This document shows, one piece after another, positions 47,593 through 59,084 of a stretch of 64,000 nucleotides of DNA. The translations under genes were made by a program, and so were the position numbers. The DNA comes from Hemibagrus wyckioides (lineage: Eukaryota > Chordata > Actinopteri > Siluriformes > Bagridae). The notes beneath the pieces are model-generated. The model was not told the origin of the DNA, did not search any database, and saw nothing but the letters and a program-made list of their open reading frames with translations. How positions within the stretch are numbered: the first letter of the stretch is position 1; the number at the start of each line of letters is the position of its first letter. Location: NCBI RefSeq assembly GCF_019097595.1, contig NC_080720.1, positions 27,900,852-27,964,851 on the forward strand. Direction: 5' to 3'.

Positions 47593-48909
47593 TATATTGT
47601 TCCTCAGTGCTAATATCAGTACATGCTGAGCATCTAAATCGGATCAACACAACCAAGTTAAACCGCATTACACGAGCAACTTTACGGTTTCCGAGAGCCG
47701 CACAGGATATTTTTAGTCACCCGACCACATTTGCACGGCTGTCTCCACCCATTTCCAGCTGGTATCAATGAGGATGACTCTGATTCGATCAAGATCCCAT
47801 TTGAGATGTCTTTCGGAGGTTTCGTTTGGGTGAGGGAGACCATTACGGAGAGGTGTGGACCGCATGTCATTTCCTTGATGAGCGCCCTGTTGCAGAGGAG
47901 CAAGGATGGTCTAATGGTGATTCATTCCAGCGGGCAGTGAATTTCCTGGAACGCCCATTTACACGCCTAGCACAGGGCTATTCTTCTGTTTTACTGAGCG
48001 GGAAAAAAGGCACATTTCACAAGCTTACTTTCGTTTTACGCTTTAACCGTAGATGGTGTAGAAAAGCTTTCCGAGTGGGCTGAACAGTAAGCTTTTAAAA
48101 TGAGCGTTTGTTTTTGCTCAGGATAGAAATCATGACTACAATCAGTTTAGGAATAAACCCTTTTAATAGCCCACAGAAACAGACTTACACAGTAAATGAA
48201 TACATATTCAAATGCATTTGTAAAAATTTTTTAAAAATTCAGTAAGAAAACAGCCAAGTGAAGTTAGTTCTATTAAATAAAGAAGCCAAAAATCTTGATC
48301 CTTATTAAAGGATCCTTGATCCTGTAGCTAAAACCGCAAGTCCCTTTTCCTTTCCTTTTGATTTGATTTGTTGTAAACAACAGAAACGCTGGTGAGTTGT
48401 TGAAAGCACAGACACCTATAACCTTAAAGTTCAGCCGCTATTAAAGAAATGCATATCAGCGTGGCTGCTTAACCATGTTCACATTTCCAACAACGCTTGG
48501 CTGATTGGAGTTTTTCAGCAGCTGCTGTTGATGCTGACATTTACAGGGTAGGATAGGAGGGCTGATATGAAGCAGATTCTGTTTCCCCCACGTACCATAG
48601 AACAATATAATACCTAAGGAAAGACTGTGTGTGTGTGCTTAGCTTTGATTTAGCATTTTGACAGAAAAAACTTGTAAGAGGAAAGGATGGAAATCATTCA
48701 GCATGGCTGGCTATTAAGTGAGAGCATGTGAAGAGCAAATACACAGTCCGTGCCAAACCAGTAATGATGAGCTCATAAACATCGATTAAATGCATGTAGA
48801 TTTTTATTAAATACTATTTTTAAATGGACTTGATATTTACTCTTTGAGAATTGTGAATTAGCTAATGCAAAACATTGGCCTTCTTTGAGCAATCAATAAG
48901 TTGACCAAA

Positions 48910-49145
48910 TGTTGATCTTTCGACTGTTCCCTGCGTGTGAAGGGTCGCCACAGCAGACCAACTGGTCCGCACAACAACTTGGCACAGGTTTTATGCCAGA
49001 TGCCCTTCCTGACGCAACCCTCCCATTTTATCCGGGCTTGGGACCGGCACTGCATCCAATGGCTGGGGTTTGGGCATTGGCTGGGAATCGAACCCGGGCC
49101 TTTTACATGGTAGGCAAGAGACCTACCACTGAGCCACCAATGCCT
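48910..49145 (-). repeat. tRNA-derived SINE (family S3) with target-site duplication
   Basis: On the minus strand it opens with TGGCTCAGTGGTAGGTC (A box) and GGGTTCGATTCCC (B box) and ends in a GGGTCGCCACAGCAG-type body. AATAAGTTGACCAAA (48895-48909) and AATAAGTTGTCCAAA (49146-49160) flank it and match at 14 of 15 bases. It is a near-complete 236-bp insertion. Confidence 0.8.
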
Positions 49146-49204
49146 AATAAGTTGTCCAAAATTTTTTAAAATATAGCTGTATGATATTTAAAAAAAATAT
49201 CATG

Positions 49205-49724
49205 CACTATATTGCCAAAAGTTTTGGGACACCCCTCCAAATCATTGAATTCAGGTGTTGTTTTTCAGGGCTTGGACTTGGCCCCTTAGTTCCAGCGGAC
49301 TCTTTATGCTTCAGCATACCAAGACATTTTGGACAATTTCATGCCCCCAACTTTGTGGGAACAGTTTGGGGATGATCCCTTCCTGTTCCAACATGACTGC
49401 ACACCAGAGCACAAAGCAAGGTCCATAAAGACATGGATGAGCGAGTTTGGTGTGGAGGAACTTCACAGAGTCCTGACCTCAACCTGATGGAACACCTTTG
49501 GGATGAATTAGAGTGGAGACTGTGAGCCAGGCCTTTTCATCCAACATCAGTGTCTGACCTGACAATTGCACTTATAGAGGAATGGTCAAAAAATTTCCAT
49601 AAACACACTCCTAAACCTTGTGGAAAGCCTTCCCAGAAGAGTTGAAGCTAAAGTGCGGGCCAACTCCATATTACATTCATGTGCATTTAAAGGCAGACGT
49701 CCCAAAACCTTTGCCGATATAGTG
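49205..49724 (+). mobile_element. family A short MITE copy, plus strand
   Basis: It starts CACTATATTGCCAAAAGTTT, ends GCCGATATAGTG, and is followed by TA. Same shared deletion; it lies 45 bp after the SINE insertion at 48910-49160. Confidence 0.78.
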
Positions 49725-49837
49725 TACGTGCAACTCGACTGAGGGTGTAGTCTGTAATGCTTGAATTAATAAACTTTATTTTGTTCAGATGTGTTTTTTA
49801 TAATCTCTCAGTCCAATTGAGACATTATGTGTGATGT

Positions 49838-50223
49838 ACTATATGGCTAAAAGTATGTGGAGCATGACTTGGGATTTTATTCATTGAGCCACAAGAGCAT
49901 TAGTGAGGTCAGGCACTTATGTTGGGTGAGGAGGCCTGGGGGCAGTCATCAACATTCCAGTTTATCTCAAAGGTGTTCCGTGGGGTTGAGGTCAGGGCTC
50001 TTGAGAATTCTTTATCAGCTTTGACAGACCCTGTCTCTATGGAGCATTCTTTGTGCCCGGGGTATTGTCATGCTGGAGCAGGTTTGGGCCTCGTAGTTCC
50101 AGTGAAGGGAAATCTCAATGCAACAGCATACATCCTATACAACTGTGTACTTCTATTACTGCAGCAACAGTTTATGGATGAACAACAAATGGGTGTGATG
50201 ATCAGGTGTCCACAAATATAGTG
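49838..50223 (+). mobile_element. Tc1-type MITE, family C-like
   Basis: It begins near ACTATATGGCTAAAAGTATG and ends GGTGTCCACAAATATAGTG, imperfect inverted ends typical of a Tc1 derivative. The body resembles 8674-9036. No useful coding sequence remains. Confidence 0.65.
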
Positions 50224-50890
50224 TATATTTATATTGACTCTGAAATAAAGCTTCTCTGCCAACGATTTCTTGGATAGAGTGAATTGAAAAAGCCTGTACA
50301 ATAAATAAAGATATCGGCTCCATTTGTAGAAGAATCAATACTCGTTGCTTGGTGCTGGACTTCAGTTGAAGTTAAATGTGTCTGAAGGAGATTTATTCAG
50401 CACGGGAGTATGTATGAATTAACACAAATAACCAGCTGCTTTTAAGATGATGAACGAAAGTGTATTTTTGGTACAATTTCATGCAGTAGTTAGAGTTTGG
50501 TTCGTTGTTTGGTTCACATTTCTCTAGATCAGGATATGGTGCTGCATTATCTCAGACTGATAAGTTATCAGCTTGTTTATATCTGGTCTGAGGTCAGTGC
50601 TTGGTCAGTTACAGTAAAAACAGTCCAGTCTGGTGCTGGGTAATTTCCCTGGTGTTTGTGTTGGAGGTGCGGTAGCCTTGGCTCTCACTGTGAGTAGATA
50701 TAAACATCGTTTGTTAGAAGTTCATTTTCCATGACAGGACACTTCATGGCCGTGGCTCAACACAACACCATTGTGCCCCAGAAAAACCTTCCAGATCACC
50801 ACAAAATGTCCTGGGTAATTTATTTTAGAGATTGTGACCTTTAAAAAGTCTGTGCTTAAACGTGTGCCTCGTACTTTGTCATTAAATATA

Positions 50891-51749
50891 CACTATATTG
50901 CCAAAAGTATTCGCTCACCTGCCTTGACTTGCATATGAACTTAAGTGACATCCCATTCCTAATCCATAGGGTTCAATATGACGTCGGTCCACCCTTTGCA
51001 GCTATAACAGCTTCAACTCTTCTGGGAAGGCTGTCCACAAGGTTTAGGAGTGTGTTTATGGGAATTTTTGACCATTCTTCCAGAAGCGCATTTGTGAGGT
51101 CCTGGCAACCGCCAAACCCAGACTCGTCCATCAGATTGCCAGATGGAGAAGCGGGATTCGTCACTCCAGAGAACGCGTCTCCACTGCTCTAGAGTCCAGT
51201 GGCGGCGTGCTTTACACCACTGCATCCGACGCTTTGCATTGCACCTGGTGATGTATGGCTTGGATGCAGCTGCTCGGCCATGGAAACCCATTCCATGAAG
51301 CTCTCTGCGCACTGTTCTTGAGCTAATCTGAAGGCCACATGAAGTTTGGAGGTCTGTAGCGATTGCAGAAAGTTGGTGACCTCTTCGCACTATGCGCCTC
51401 AGCATCCGCTGACCCCGCTCCGTCAGTTTACGTGGCCTACCACTTCGTGGCTGAGTTGCTGTCGTTCCCAAACACTTCCACGTTCTTATAATACAGCTGA
51501 CAGTTGACTGTGGAATATTTAGGAGCGAGGAAATTTCACGACTGGATTTGTTGCACAGGTGGCATCCTATCACAGTTCCACGCTGGAATTCACTGAGCTC
51601 CTGAGAGCGACCCATTCTTTCACAAATGTTTGTAAAAACAGTCTGCATGCCTAGGTGCTTGATTTTATACACCTGTGGCCATGGAAGTGATTGGAACACC
51701 TGATTCTGATTATTTGGATGGGTGAGCGAATACTTTTGCCAATATAGTG
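50891..51749 (-). mobile_element. Tc1 transposon, family A, internally deleted (859 bp), minus strand
   Basis: Ends CACTATATTGCCAAAAGTAT and ATACTTTTGCCAATATAGTG are flanked by TA on both sides (50889-50890 and 51750-51751). The minus-strand frame encodes the N-terminal DNA-binding half and the first catalytic Asp (LWSDESRFSIW), then jumps at about 51103 to the C-terminal end, losing the second Asp and the Glu. The deletion differs from that at 21847-22864. Confidence 0.85.
51013..51630 (-). pseudogene. family A Tc1 transposase with lost catalytic centre
   Basis: The minus-strand frame starts [20 protein letters not shown], includes both helix-turn-helix segments and ends near GRVWVWRLPG at the deletion. 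After that the frame differs from the family. Two of the three catalytic acidic residues are gone. Confidence 0.8.
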
Positions 51750-51827
51750 TAATTCCGGTGCATACATCCACTTGGAATTTACACACAATGTCATTGTACT
51801 GTGTCCTGATGAGTCTGAACCAAAAAT

Positions 51828-52951
51828 GTCTGATCAGCCATAACATTATGACCACCTGCCTAATACTGTGTTGGTCCCCCTTTTGCTGCCAAAACAGCCA
51901 TGACCTGTTGAGACATGGACTCCACTAGATCCCTGAAGGTGTGCTGTGGTATCTGGCACCAAGATGTTAGCAGCAGATCCTTTAAGTCCTGTAAGTTGTG
52001 AGGTAGGGCCTCCATGGAACAGACTTGTTGGTTCAGCACATCCCACAGATGCTTGATTGGATTGAGATCTGGGGAATTTGGAGGCCAAGTCAACACCTCA
52101 AACTCACTGTGCTCATCAAACCGAATTATCCTACTGAAAGAGGCCACAGCCATCAGGGAATACCGTTTCTATGAAAGGGTGTACATGGTCTGCAACAATG
52201 CTTAGGTAGGTGGTACGTGTCAAAGTAAGGTCCACATGGATGACAGGACCCAAGGTTTCCCAGCAGAACATTGCCCAAAGCATGACACTGCTTCCGCCGT
52301 CTTGCCTTCTTCCCATAGTGCCTGGTGCCATGTCTTTCCCTGGCAAGCAATGTACATGCACCTGGCCATCCACATGATGTAAAAGAAAACATGATTCATC
52401 AGACCAGGCCACCTTCTTCCACTGGTCCAGTTCTGATGCTTTTGAGGCTTTTGGCGGTGCACAGGGCACCCTGACTGGTCTGCTGCTGTGAAGCCCCATA
52501 CGCAACAAACTGTGATGCACTGTGTATTCTGACACCTTTCTCTCAAAACCAGCATCAACTTCTGCAGCAATTTGCGCAACAGTAGCTCGTCTGTTGGATC
52601 ATGGGCCAGTTTTTGCGCGCCACGTGCATCATTGAGCCTTGGCCGGCCATGACCCTGTCGCCAGTTCACCACTGTTCCTTCCTTGGTAGATACTGACCAC
52701 TGCAGACCAGGAACACCCCACAAGAGCTGCAGTTTTGGAGACGCTCTGATCCAGTCGTCTAGCCATCACAACTGTCAAACTCGCTCAAATACTTATGCTT
52801 GTCCATTTTTCCTGCTTCTAACACATCAACTTTGAGGACAAAATGTTCACTTGCTGCCTAATATATCCCACCCACTAACAGGTGGCATGATGAGATCATC
52901 AGTGTTACTCACTTCACCTCTCAGTGGTCATAATGTTATGGCTGATCGGTG
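51828..52951 (-). mobile_element. family B Tc1 transposon, longest copy (about 1.12 kb), decayed
   Basis: The ends are GTCTGATCAGCCATAACATT and its inverse GTTATGGCTGATCGGTG. The minus-strand frame covers most of a Tc1 transposase in pieces: an SEYTVHHSLLRMGLHS segment, KVAWSDESCFLLHHVDG with the first catalytic Asp, GGSSVMLWAMFCWETLG, and SPDLNPIKHLWDVLNQQV, where Lys stands at the position of the catalytic Glu. Frameshifts separate the pieces. It begins 78 bp after the family A copy at 50891-51749. Confidence 0.85.
51860..52723 (-). pseudogene. family B Tc1 transposase pseudogene
   Basis: The remnant is spread over several minus-strand frames and reads in order from 52723 down to 51860. 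The N-terminal helix-turn-helix part is shortened. The third catalytic residue is changed (PIKHLW instead of PIEHLW). It cannot encode transposase. Confidence 0.8.
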
Positions 52952-53779
52952 TGTATGTATATGTATATATATAATTTATACAGTTATCTAATCAGCTAAT
53001 GAGCAGCAAAATGCATGCAGATGCAGTTCAAACGTTTTATTTACTGTTCACATCAAACAGAACAGAAAGGAGAAAAGTGTGATATCAGTGACTTTGATCA
53101 CGGCCTGGTTGTTGGTACCAGATGGGCTGGTTTGAGTATTTCAGAAACTGCTGATCTCCTGGGATTTTCACACACAACATTCATATGCAGTAGAGTCTGC
53201 TAACGTCCATAGATCAGACACTGCTGTTTCCTGGACTGCGGTAATAGAAAGCATCATAATTAAGGAATAAAACACAGCAGGGTGTAGGAAAATGCAGCAT
53301 ACAGCCTTTTGTTTATCTTCTAACACAGCAAGATGTTAATGATGACCTAGAATTTTGCCATTATAACTGAACGACAGTATTACTTTCACTTTTATCCATT
53401 TACTGTTATATTTAATGTTCATGAGAGAGTTCTCTGAGATGATAAGAACATGCATAAAAGCTACAGATTTCTGACACTGGAGACTCCTTCGTTAAATGTT
53501 ATATAAATACATCCGTATAGAACGCTTCATCGTGTCAATAATGATTCGTTTTCCACTGCTACATAGCATCATATTTTGTAACCTGTTTATTATTCAGGAT
53601 TCTGACCTGATGATCTGATACACACCTGGACTCATAGTATTTTGTAGAAAACATTTCACGAGGCATCTTGGCGAGACTAATGGTCTCCATCAGGACGTTA
53701 AGAAACAATACTGTGTAATTTAAGAAAATGAATTGATGTGTTTATCCTAGTTTTAAGATATTTTTAAAGCTAATAGTTA

Positions 53780-54258
53780 CACTAAATTGGCAAAAGTTTT
53801 GGGACATCTACCTTTACATGCACATGAATGTAATATATAGTTGGCTCGCACTTTGCAGCTATAACAGTCTTAACTCTTCTCGGAAGGCTTTCCATAAGGT
53901 TTAGGAGTGTGTGTTTTGACCATTCCACTATGAGGTCAGGCACTGATGTTGGATGAGAAGGTCTGGCTCGCAGTCTCCACTCTAATTAATCCCAAAGGTG
54001 TTCTATCAGGTTGAGGTCAGGAGGTGCAGGCCAGTCAAGATCCATCACACCAAACTCGCTCATCATGCCCTGGTGTGTAGTCATGTTGGAACAGGAAACT
54101 GTTCCCACAAAGTTGGGAGCATGAAATTGTCCAAAATGTTTTGGTATGCTGAAACGTTGAGTTCCTTTCACTGGAGCTAAGGGGCCAAACCCAACCCCTG
54201 AAAAACACCTGAATTCAATGATTTGGAGGGGCGTCCCAACACTTTTGACAATATAGTG
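53780..54258 (-). mobile_element. family A short MITE copy, minus strand, extra small deletions
   Basis: The ends are CACTAAATTGGCAAAAG and TTGACAATATAGTG. It shares the common deletion and has several private gaps that break the remaining frame. Confidence 0.75.
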
Positions 54259-54855
54259 TGGTTTCGCTACTTGTGGTATGATGTGAAGCAACGTATTGAA
54301 ATTTCATTGTGATGAAATGAGTTGCTAACATGCTTTCACTGCAGAATTTGATTGATTTTGGTGATTAGTCGTCGCAGCTCGGAAATCAACAGTTTCTTCC
54401 ATTAGAATCTCACATTGAGGTGATTAAATATCTTGGCACAAACCTAAACCTAATGTATGGAGGCAAAATTATTATCAGCGTTACGTCTGTAACACAGACT
54501 GTTTCCAAATCTATTTCTGTGCAGAATGACTTGTTGTGAAACAAAAATGTACAAAATGGGTTATTAAAATGTGTCCGTGAAACTGAATAAAATAAATAAA
54601 TGTTCATTTCACTTCCTTATCCATAGTGAAATTTATACGTGTCACTACCAGCTGAGACTAGACAGACATTCTAGTACGTAACACACACACACACACACAG
54701 ACAGACACAGACACATCGAAGTGATCAATAGATCATGCATTCCAGTAATTATACACAAACAGACACAGTTTCTGTTTCAGAAGATTACATCTCAGTTCAA
54801 AGCAATTACTGTTGTGCAGAAATGCAGAAGTGCGTCAGTAATAAATACCTCAGTC

Positions 54856-54900
<45 letters not shown>

Positions 54901-55951
54901 CGAGGGAGAGAGAGAGAAAGCAAGGCATTACTATTCCGTGACATACCTCACTAACACATCTATAAATTTCTATTACTATGGAAATTATTCCTCTTATTGA
55001 ATGAATTTGCTTCTCCATACAAAATGAAATCGCACTGTCGGGAAACCAGTGCTCTACTGCAGTCCCTTCACAACGTGACCGAGTTAAAAAAAAAAAAAAA
55101 AAAAAATGAAAGAGCATCCACTGAGCAGAGCAGTCGACTTTCTCACGAGCGTGAAAGCGGCACTTTGACACTAATAGGAATGTCATCTTCATGTTGTGCG
55201 ATCAGCAAAAATGCCCGTCGCTTTATTAGAACCGTATCAGTCCAGAAGATGAAGTGAGACACAAAATTACGAGTCTATTAGATTAGTCAGCAGTGATCTG
55301 TTGAGATGTCGCGTACGGAGCCACTGACCATGGTATTAGTGGAAGCTTCGACTGGTGAGGGAGCTGGACAGACTTAAAGGACTAAAGCGCCGCCGCATCG
55401 GTTACTTTAAGTGGAAATGAAGCAAGACAAATATCAGTGGATAGTCAGATGGCACCGGGGTCATGTGAAAGAAATTGAAGCATTTTCATGTTTTTAATGC
55501 AAGTTATTCAGGTTGGATTTAAAGAGTTTTAAAGGCAGATTAGCCTTTGTGAGTCTTTTTGTAATGCTACTGTACTGCAGCTGGTAAACCGCTGTGTTGC
55601 ACCATTTCTCTTGAGTGTGTAGTAGACGGTACGAACCACACAAGTTTTGTTTCCATCGCTTGCACAAGATCATCAAAGCGTAGGAATATGGATGTGGTTA
55701 GCCCGGCAGTATAAGATCACCAAACGACTCGGTTATTGATTTGAAAGGAACCAAAAGTCTAGATCTTCTCACTGAGATAAATGGTGAAGCACTAGAGAGA
55801 ATCTCAATGATGGGATTAAAATGCAAATAGTGTAGTAAAAGGGGTTCTCAAACGAGAAATCCAACAGACCAGAATGCACTGCGGCAGCTAAACAGAGACT
55901 TGATGGAGGAATCGGAGGGAAGCTTGGAGTGTACGGTTACAGATAAGGACA

Positions 55952-56010
55952 TGAGAGCGCTGGACTGACTAAACGACTAAAGTGCTGCTGCATCTCTCTC
56001 TTTAGGTAGA
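55952..56010. repeat. unclassified repeat fragment
   Basis: It shares CTGGACTGACTAAACGACTA, CTGCTGCATC and TCTCTTTAGG with 57222-57280 and is cut off exactly at the family B fragment starting at 56008. A weaker relative lies at 55355-55412. Confidence 0.5.
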
Positions 56011-56239
56011 GTTTTGGAGATGCTCTGATCCAGTCTTCTAGTCATCACAATCTGGCCCTTGTCAAACTCACTCAAATCCTTAGGCTTGTCCATTTTTCCT
56101 GCTTCTAACATCAAATTTGAGGACAAAATGTTTACTTGCTGCCTAATATATCCCACCCACTAACAGGTGCCATGATGAGGAGATCATCAGTGTTACTCAC
56201 TTCACCTCTCAGTGCTCATAATGTTATGCCTGATCAGTG
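56008..56239 (-). mobile_element. family B right-end fragment
   Basis: It runs from GTTTTGGAGATGCTCTGATC to TTATGCCTGATCAGTG. It starts abruptly at the edge of a repeat unit ending TCTCTTTAGGTAGAG. Confidence 0.75.
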
Positions 56240-57044
56240 TTTGCTTGTATGTACTTCCCACTTTCACAGGATATTAAGCGCAACATAAATTTCATCATCC
56301 AAGTGAAAATCAGCCTAAATGTCAATAAAAGACAAAAAAAAAAACCTTGAAGATAAATGAACATGTGAGGTTTATACCCATTTATGGAAGTGCATCCTCA
56401 ATCTGTTTTAGTCTTTCAGAAATAATTATCCACATTTGTTAAAAATGGTTGTCTCCTTTTTTTTTTTTTTTTTTTCTTCTTTCTTCTTTACCCCAGAGCC
56501 AAAACCCCGATTCTCTTAAAGCCTCAGACTGAGAACGCTAATCCTTCTCACTCGCTCTTCACGGTGACCCTTTCACCCCAGATCAGTGTTCTAGGAATAA
56601 AAACAAACTCAATAACCCTGAAGTTCTCTTCGAAGAATTCCTCTCGGGTACGAAGCCCTGTATGAGGTCTATTGTTTGAGAGGGAACACTGCGATATCGT
56701 CCATAAGTGTGCTTAAACACGCTACGCAGAAAATACCACGCAGCATTAAGTCTGAGCCGTACACCGTGTACAACCTCTGATGTTCTCCTGCCCTGCTGAG
56801 GAACATGATTTCCCTCAATTTTTTTTTCTATTGTGTTTTAGCTGACAAAAAAAAATGACACGCTGCTCCTTTAAGAACTTGACAGCTTGATCTTAGCTGC
56901 TTTAAAAAACGCCAGCTTGCTTAAATGACTTGCCGTGAAGCGGAAGTGATGACGATAGACATACTGTTGCTCCAGGTGAGTGTTGCTAAAGTTTTGTAGT
57001 TGAGGCAGCAAACTGTCACATCCACAGTGTCCTTTTGCTTTTCT

Positions 57045-57345
57045 GTTCTCAACTCTGATTGGTCGGAAGATATCTAATATCTAATTCTAATATCTGTTAT
57101 CATTTCTATGGTAACAACTCCTTCACCACAACTTACACAGATTACCAAAGAAAAACATCGTTGATATCGTGGAGACATTCTGTTATTTACCTTTTATGGA
57201 AGGAGTCTCCAGTGTCAGTGAGAGAGCTGGACTGACTAAAGGACTAAAGCACTGCTGCATCACTCTCTTTAGGCACAGATGGTGTTTAATTAAAGGTGAC
57301 ATCAACATAGCTGCTCACAGCATCAACACTAATCCTTTAAATGAA
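57045..57345. repeat. unclassified dispersed repeat, longest local copy
   Basis: It starts with TCTGATTGGTCGGAAGATAT and contains GGAGTCTCCAGTGTCAGTG and CTGGACTGACTAAAGGACTA. Parts recur at 55355-55412, 55952-56010 and 57485-57515, so several copies cluster in 2.2 kb. Confidence 0.55.
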
Positions 57346-57368
57346 TTTAAATGTATTTGTAAATACAC

Positions 57369-57480
57369 CAACCAGGCATAGCATTATGACCACCTGCCTA
57401 ATATTGTGTTGTCGCCCCCCCCCATTTTTGCCACCAAAACAGCCCTGACCCGTCATGCACTGCGTATTCTGATATTCTTT
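57369..57480 (-). mobile_element. family B left-end fragment
   Basis: It begins CACCAACCAGGCATAGCATT and breaks off near CTGCGTATTCTGATATTC. It is complementary in extent to the fragment at 56008-56239 but lies downstream of it. Confidence 0.7.
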
Positions 57481-57715
57481 CTATGGTGTCTCCAGTGTCA
57501 GTGTCTGTAGGTTTTCCACCACAAGAAAGTCTTCAAGACTTTTTACGGGAAGCTGTGGGTTACTTCAGAAGAGGAAAAAACAGGGACGCTTGTGAGAGAG
57601 AGACAGATCGTACATGTTGTAACATGAGTGATAACAGGAACTAACTTTTTCTCACAGATTAAATGTAACTATAAACAGCACGCTACATTTTGCACTGTTA
57701 TTGCATTGTGGATTA

Positions 57716-58240
57716 CAGTGGAACCTCAGCATATAGATTTAATTGGTTCTGGAGGCGAAGGTGGAAATTTGTATTGCGAAACGAATTTACCCATAAGAAA
57801 TAATGTAAATGCAGATAATCCGTTCCAGCCACCCAAAAATATGACCAATATTACCAATACGAAGCTTATGGAAACTGTATGGCTGACCCAAGCCAAGCAT
57901 TCCATGTCGAGGCTCCTCACAGGAAGTCATGCCACCAAGCTTGGACTAAAAATAGAACAGACCGCCCACACCACCAATCTGTCAACAAAAAAATGGCCAA
58001 AAAATCACCTAGCTTTTAAACGCATGGTGAAGGCAACGTTGGTATCATGGGTTCGGGACAGCTTTTGCTGACCGAAAAAAAACCCGTAAAATTCGTAACC
58101 TTCACTTGGCTTTCCACTGACGCAAACACGTTTTGAACGACTCCCGGACGTACGCGCAACTTAAACGGCATTCGGTTCATTCATATTTCTTAGGGCAAAA
58201 AATTTATAAGGGAGAGCACTGGCATGCCGAGGTTCTACTG
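57716..58240. mobile_element. 525-bp MITE (family D) with TA duplication
   Basis: The inverted ends are CAGTGGAACCTCAGCATA and GGCATGCCGAGGTTCTACTG, with TA immediately outside both (57714-57715 and 58241-58242). A TA target suggests a Tc1/mariner-mobilised MITE. The 147-codon frame overlapping it has no transposase motif. Confidence 0.8.
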
Positions 58241-59084
58241 TATTTTTCTATTCCCCCACACTCTGTTATGCTTCTAACACGAAACAACACGACACAAGCT
58301 AATGCATCATACTGACTGAATTGCTAGCCTCATCCACGTATCTCTGTTTCCTAGCAACAATCCTTCTACATTTTATAAATTTTGTCCTTAATAAGAAGAA
58401 AAACTTTTTTTTTTTTTCTTTTTTAAGTGTCAGTCATTTGCATGAATTGCATTAAGTGCTGAGACCTTGGCACGAGAAGGATCATTCCCGAGACCATGAT
58501 GCCCTGGGGCTGTCCATCAGCTAGAGCCCTCAGCTAGCACACAAGCACACTGGAGCGTGTGAAGTGGCCGTGTTATCATGCAGTCTTCTTTGTGCTGTAC
58601 AGTACTTCATGGTTAATTCGTCCTCCATCCCAGCTCGTCCTTCTGTGGCCTCTCACACTCCAGTGGGCTGCAGTAATAGGGACTCGTTCTGTCTCTGCAC
58701 TTGTCCCGGTCCCTTGTGTATGAAGAACATGACAGATGCAGTGTGGATCTCTGTGGGTGCAGTCTGTCTGTCAGAGCTCTTAGTGCACATGCACGCAGTG
58801 TGTGTGTGTGTGTGTGTGTGATGGAGTTGTTCATACTGCCTTGTTGCTTATTGACGCTATCATGTGCAACAATATCAAGCAAAACACAAAGTACGACTGG
58901 AGGATATGTTAAAATAATATCCATATAGAGATAAATTCTGTCACAGTGTGATTTTCTGAGATATTTTAATCACAGATTTAAATATTTCATTAATTGAATT
59001 TCAGACCAATCTCAAGTAACTGATGTGATACATTTTTTATTTAATCTTTAAAATTGTGAAATGGTCATTTTTTCCCCCCAGCTT

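Noticed and set aside
47731..47940. 69-codon + strand frame with ordinary-looking composition
   Set aside because: It was considered as an exon, but I recognise no family, no paired splice sites and no neighbouring exon. A conservation check would settle it.
48910..49145. tRNA gene suggested by A and B boxes
   Set aside because: The sequence does not fold as a full tRNA and is flanked by a target duplication, so it is a SINE. The same applies to 149-500 and 12942-13195.
57628..58071. 147-codon + strand frame
   Set aside because: It overlaps the family D MITE and has no transposase or other domain, so it is most likely fortuitous.
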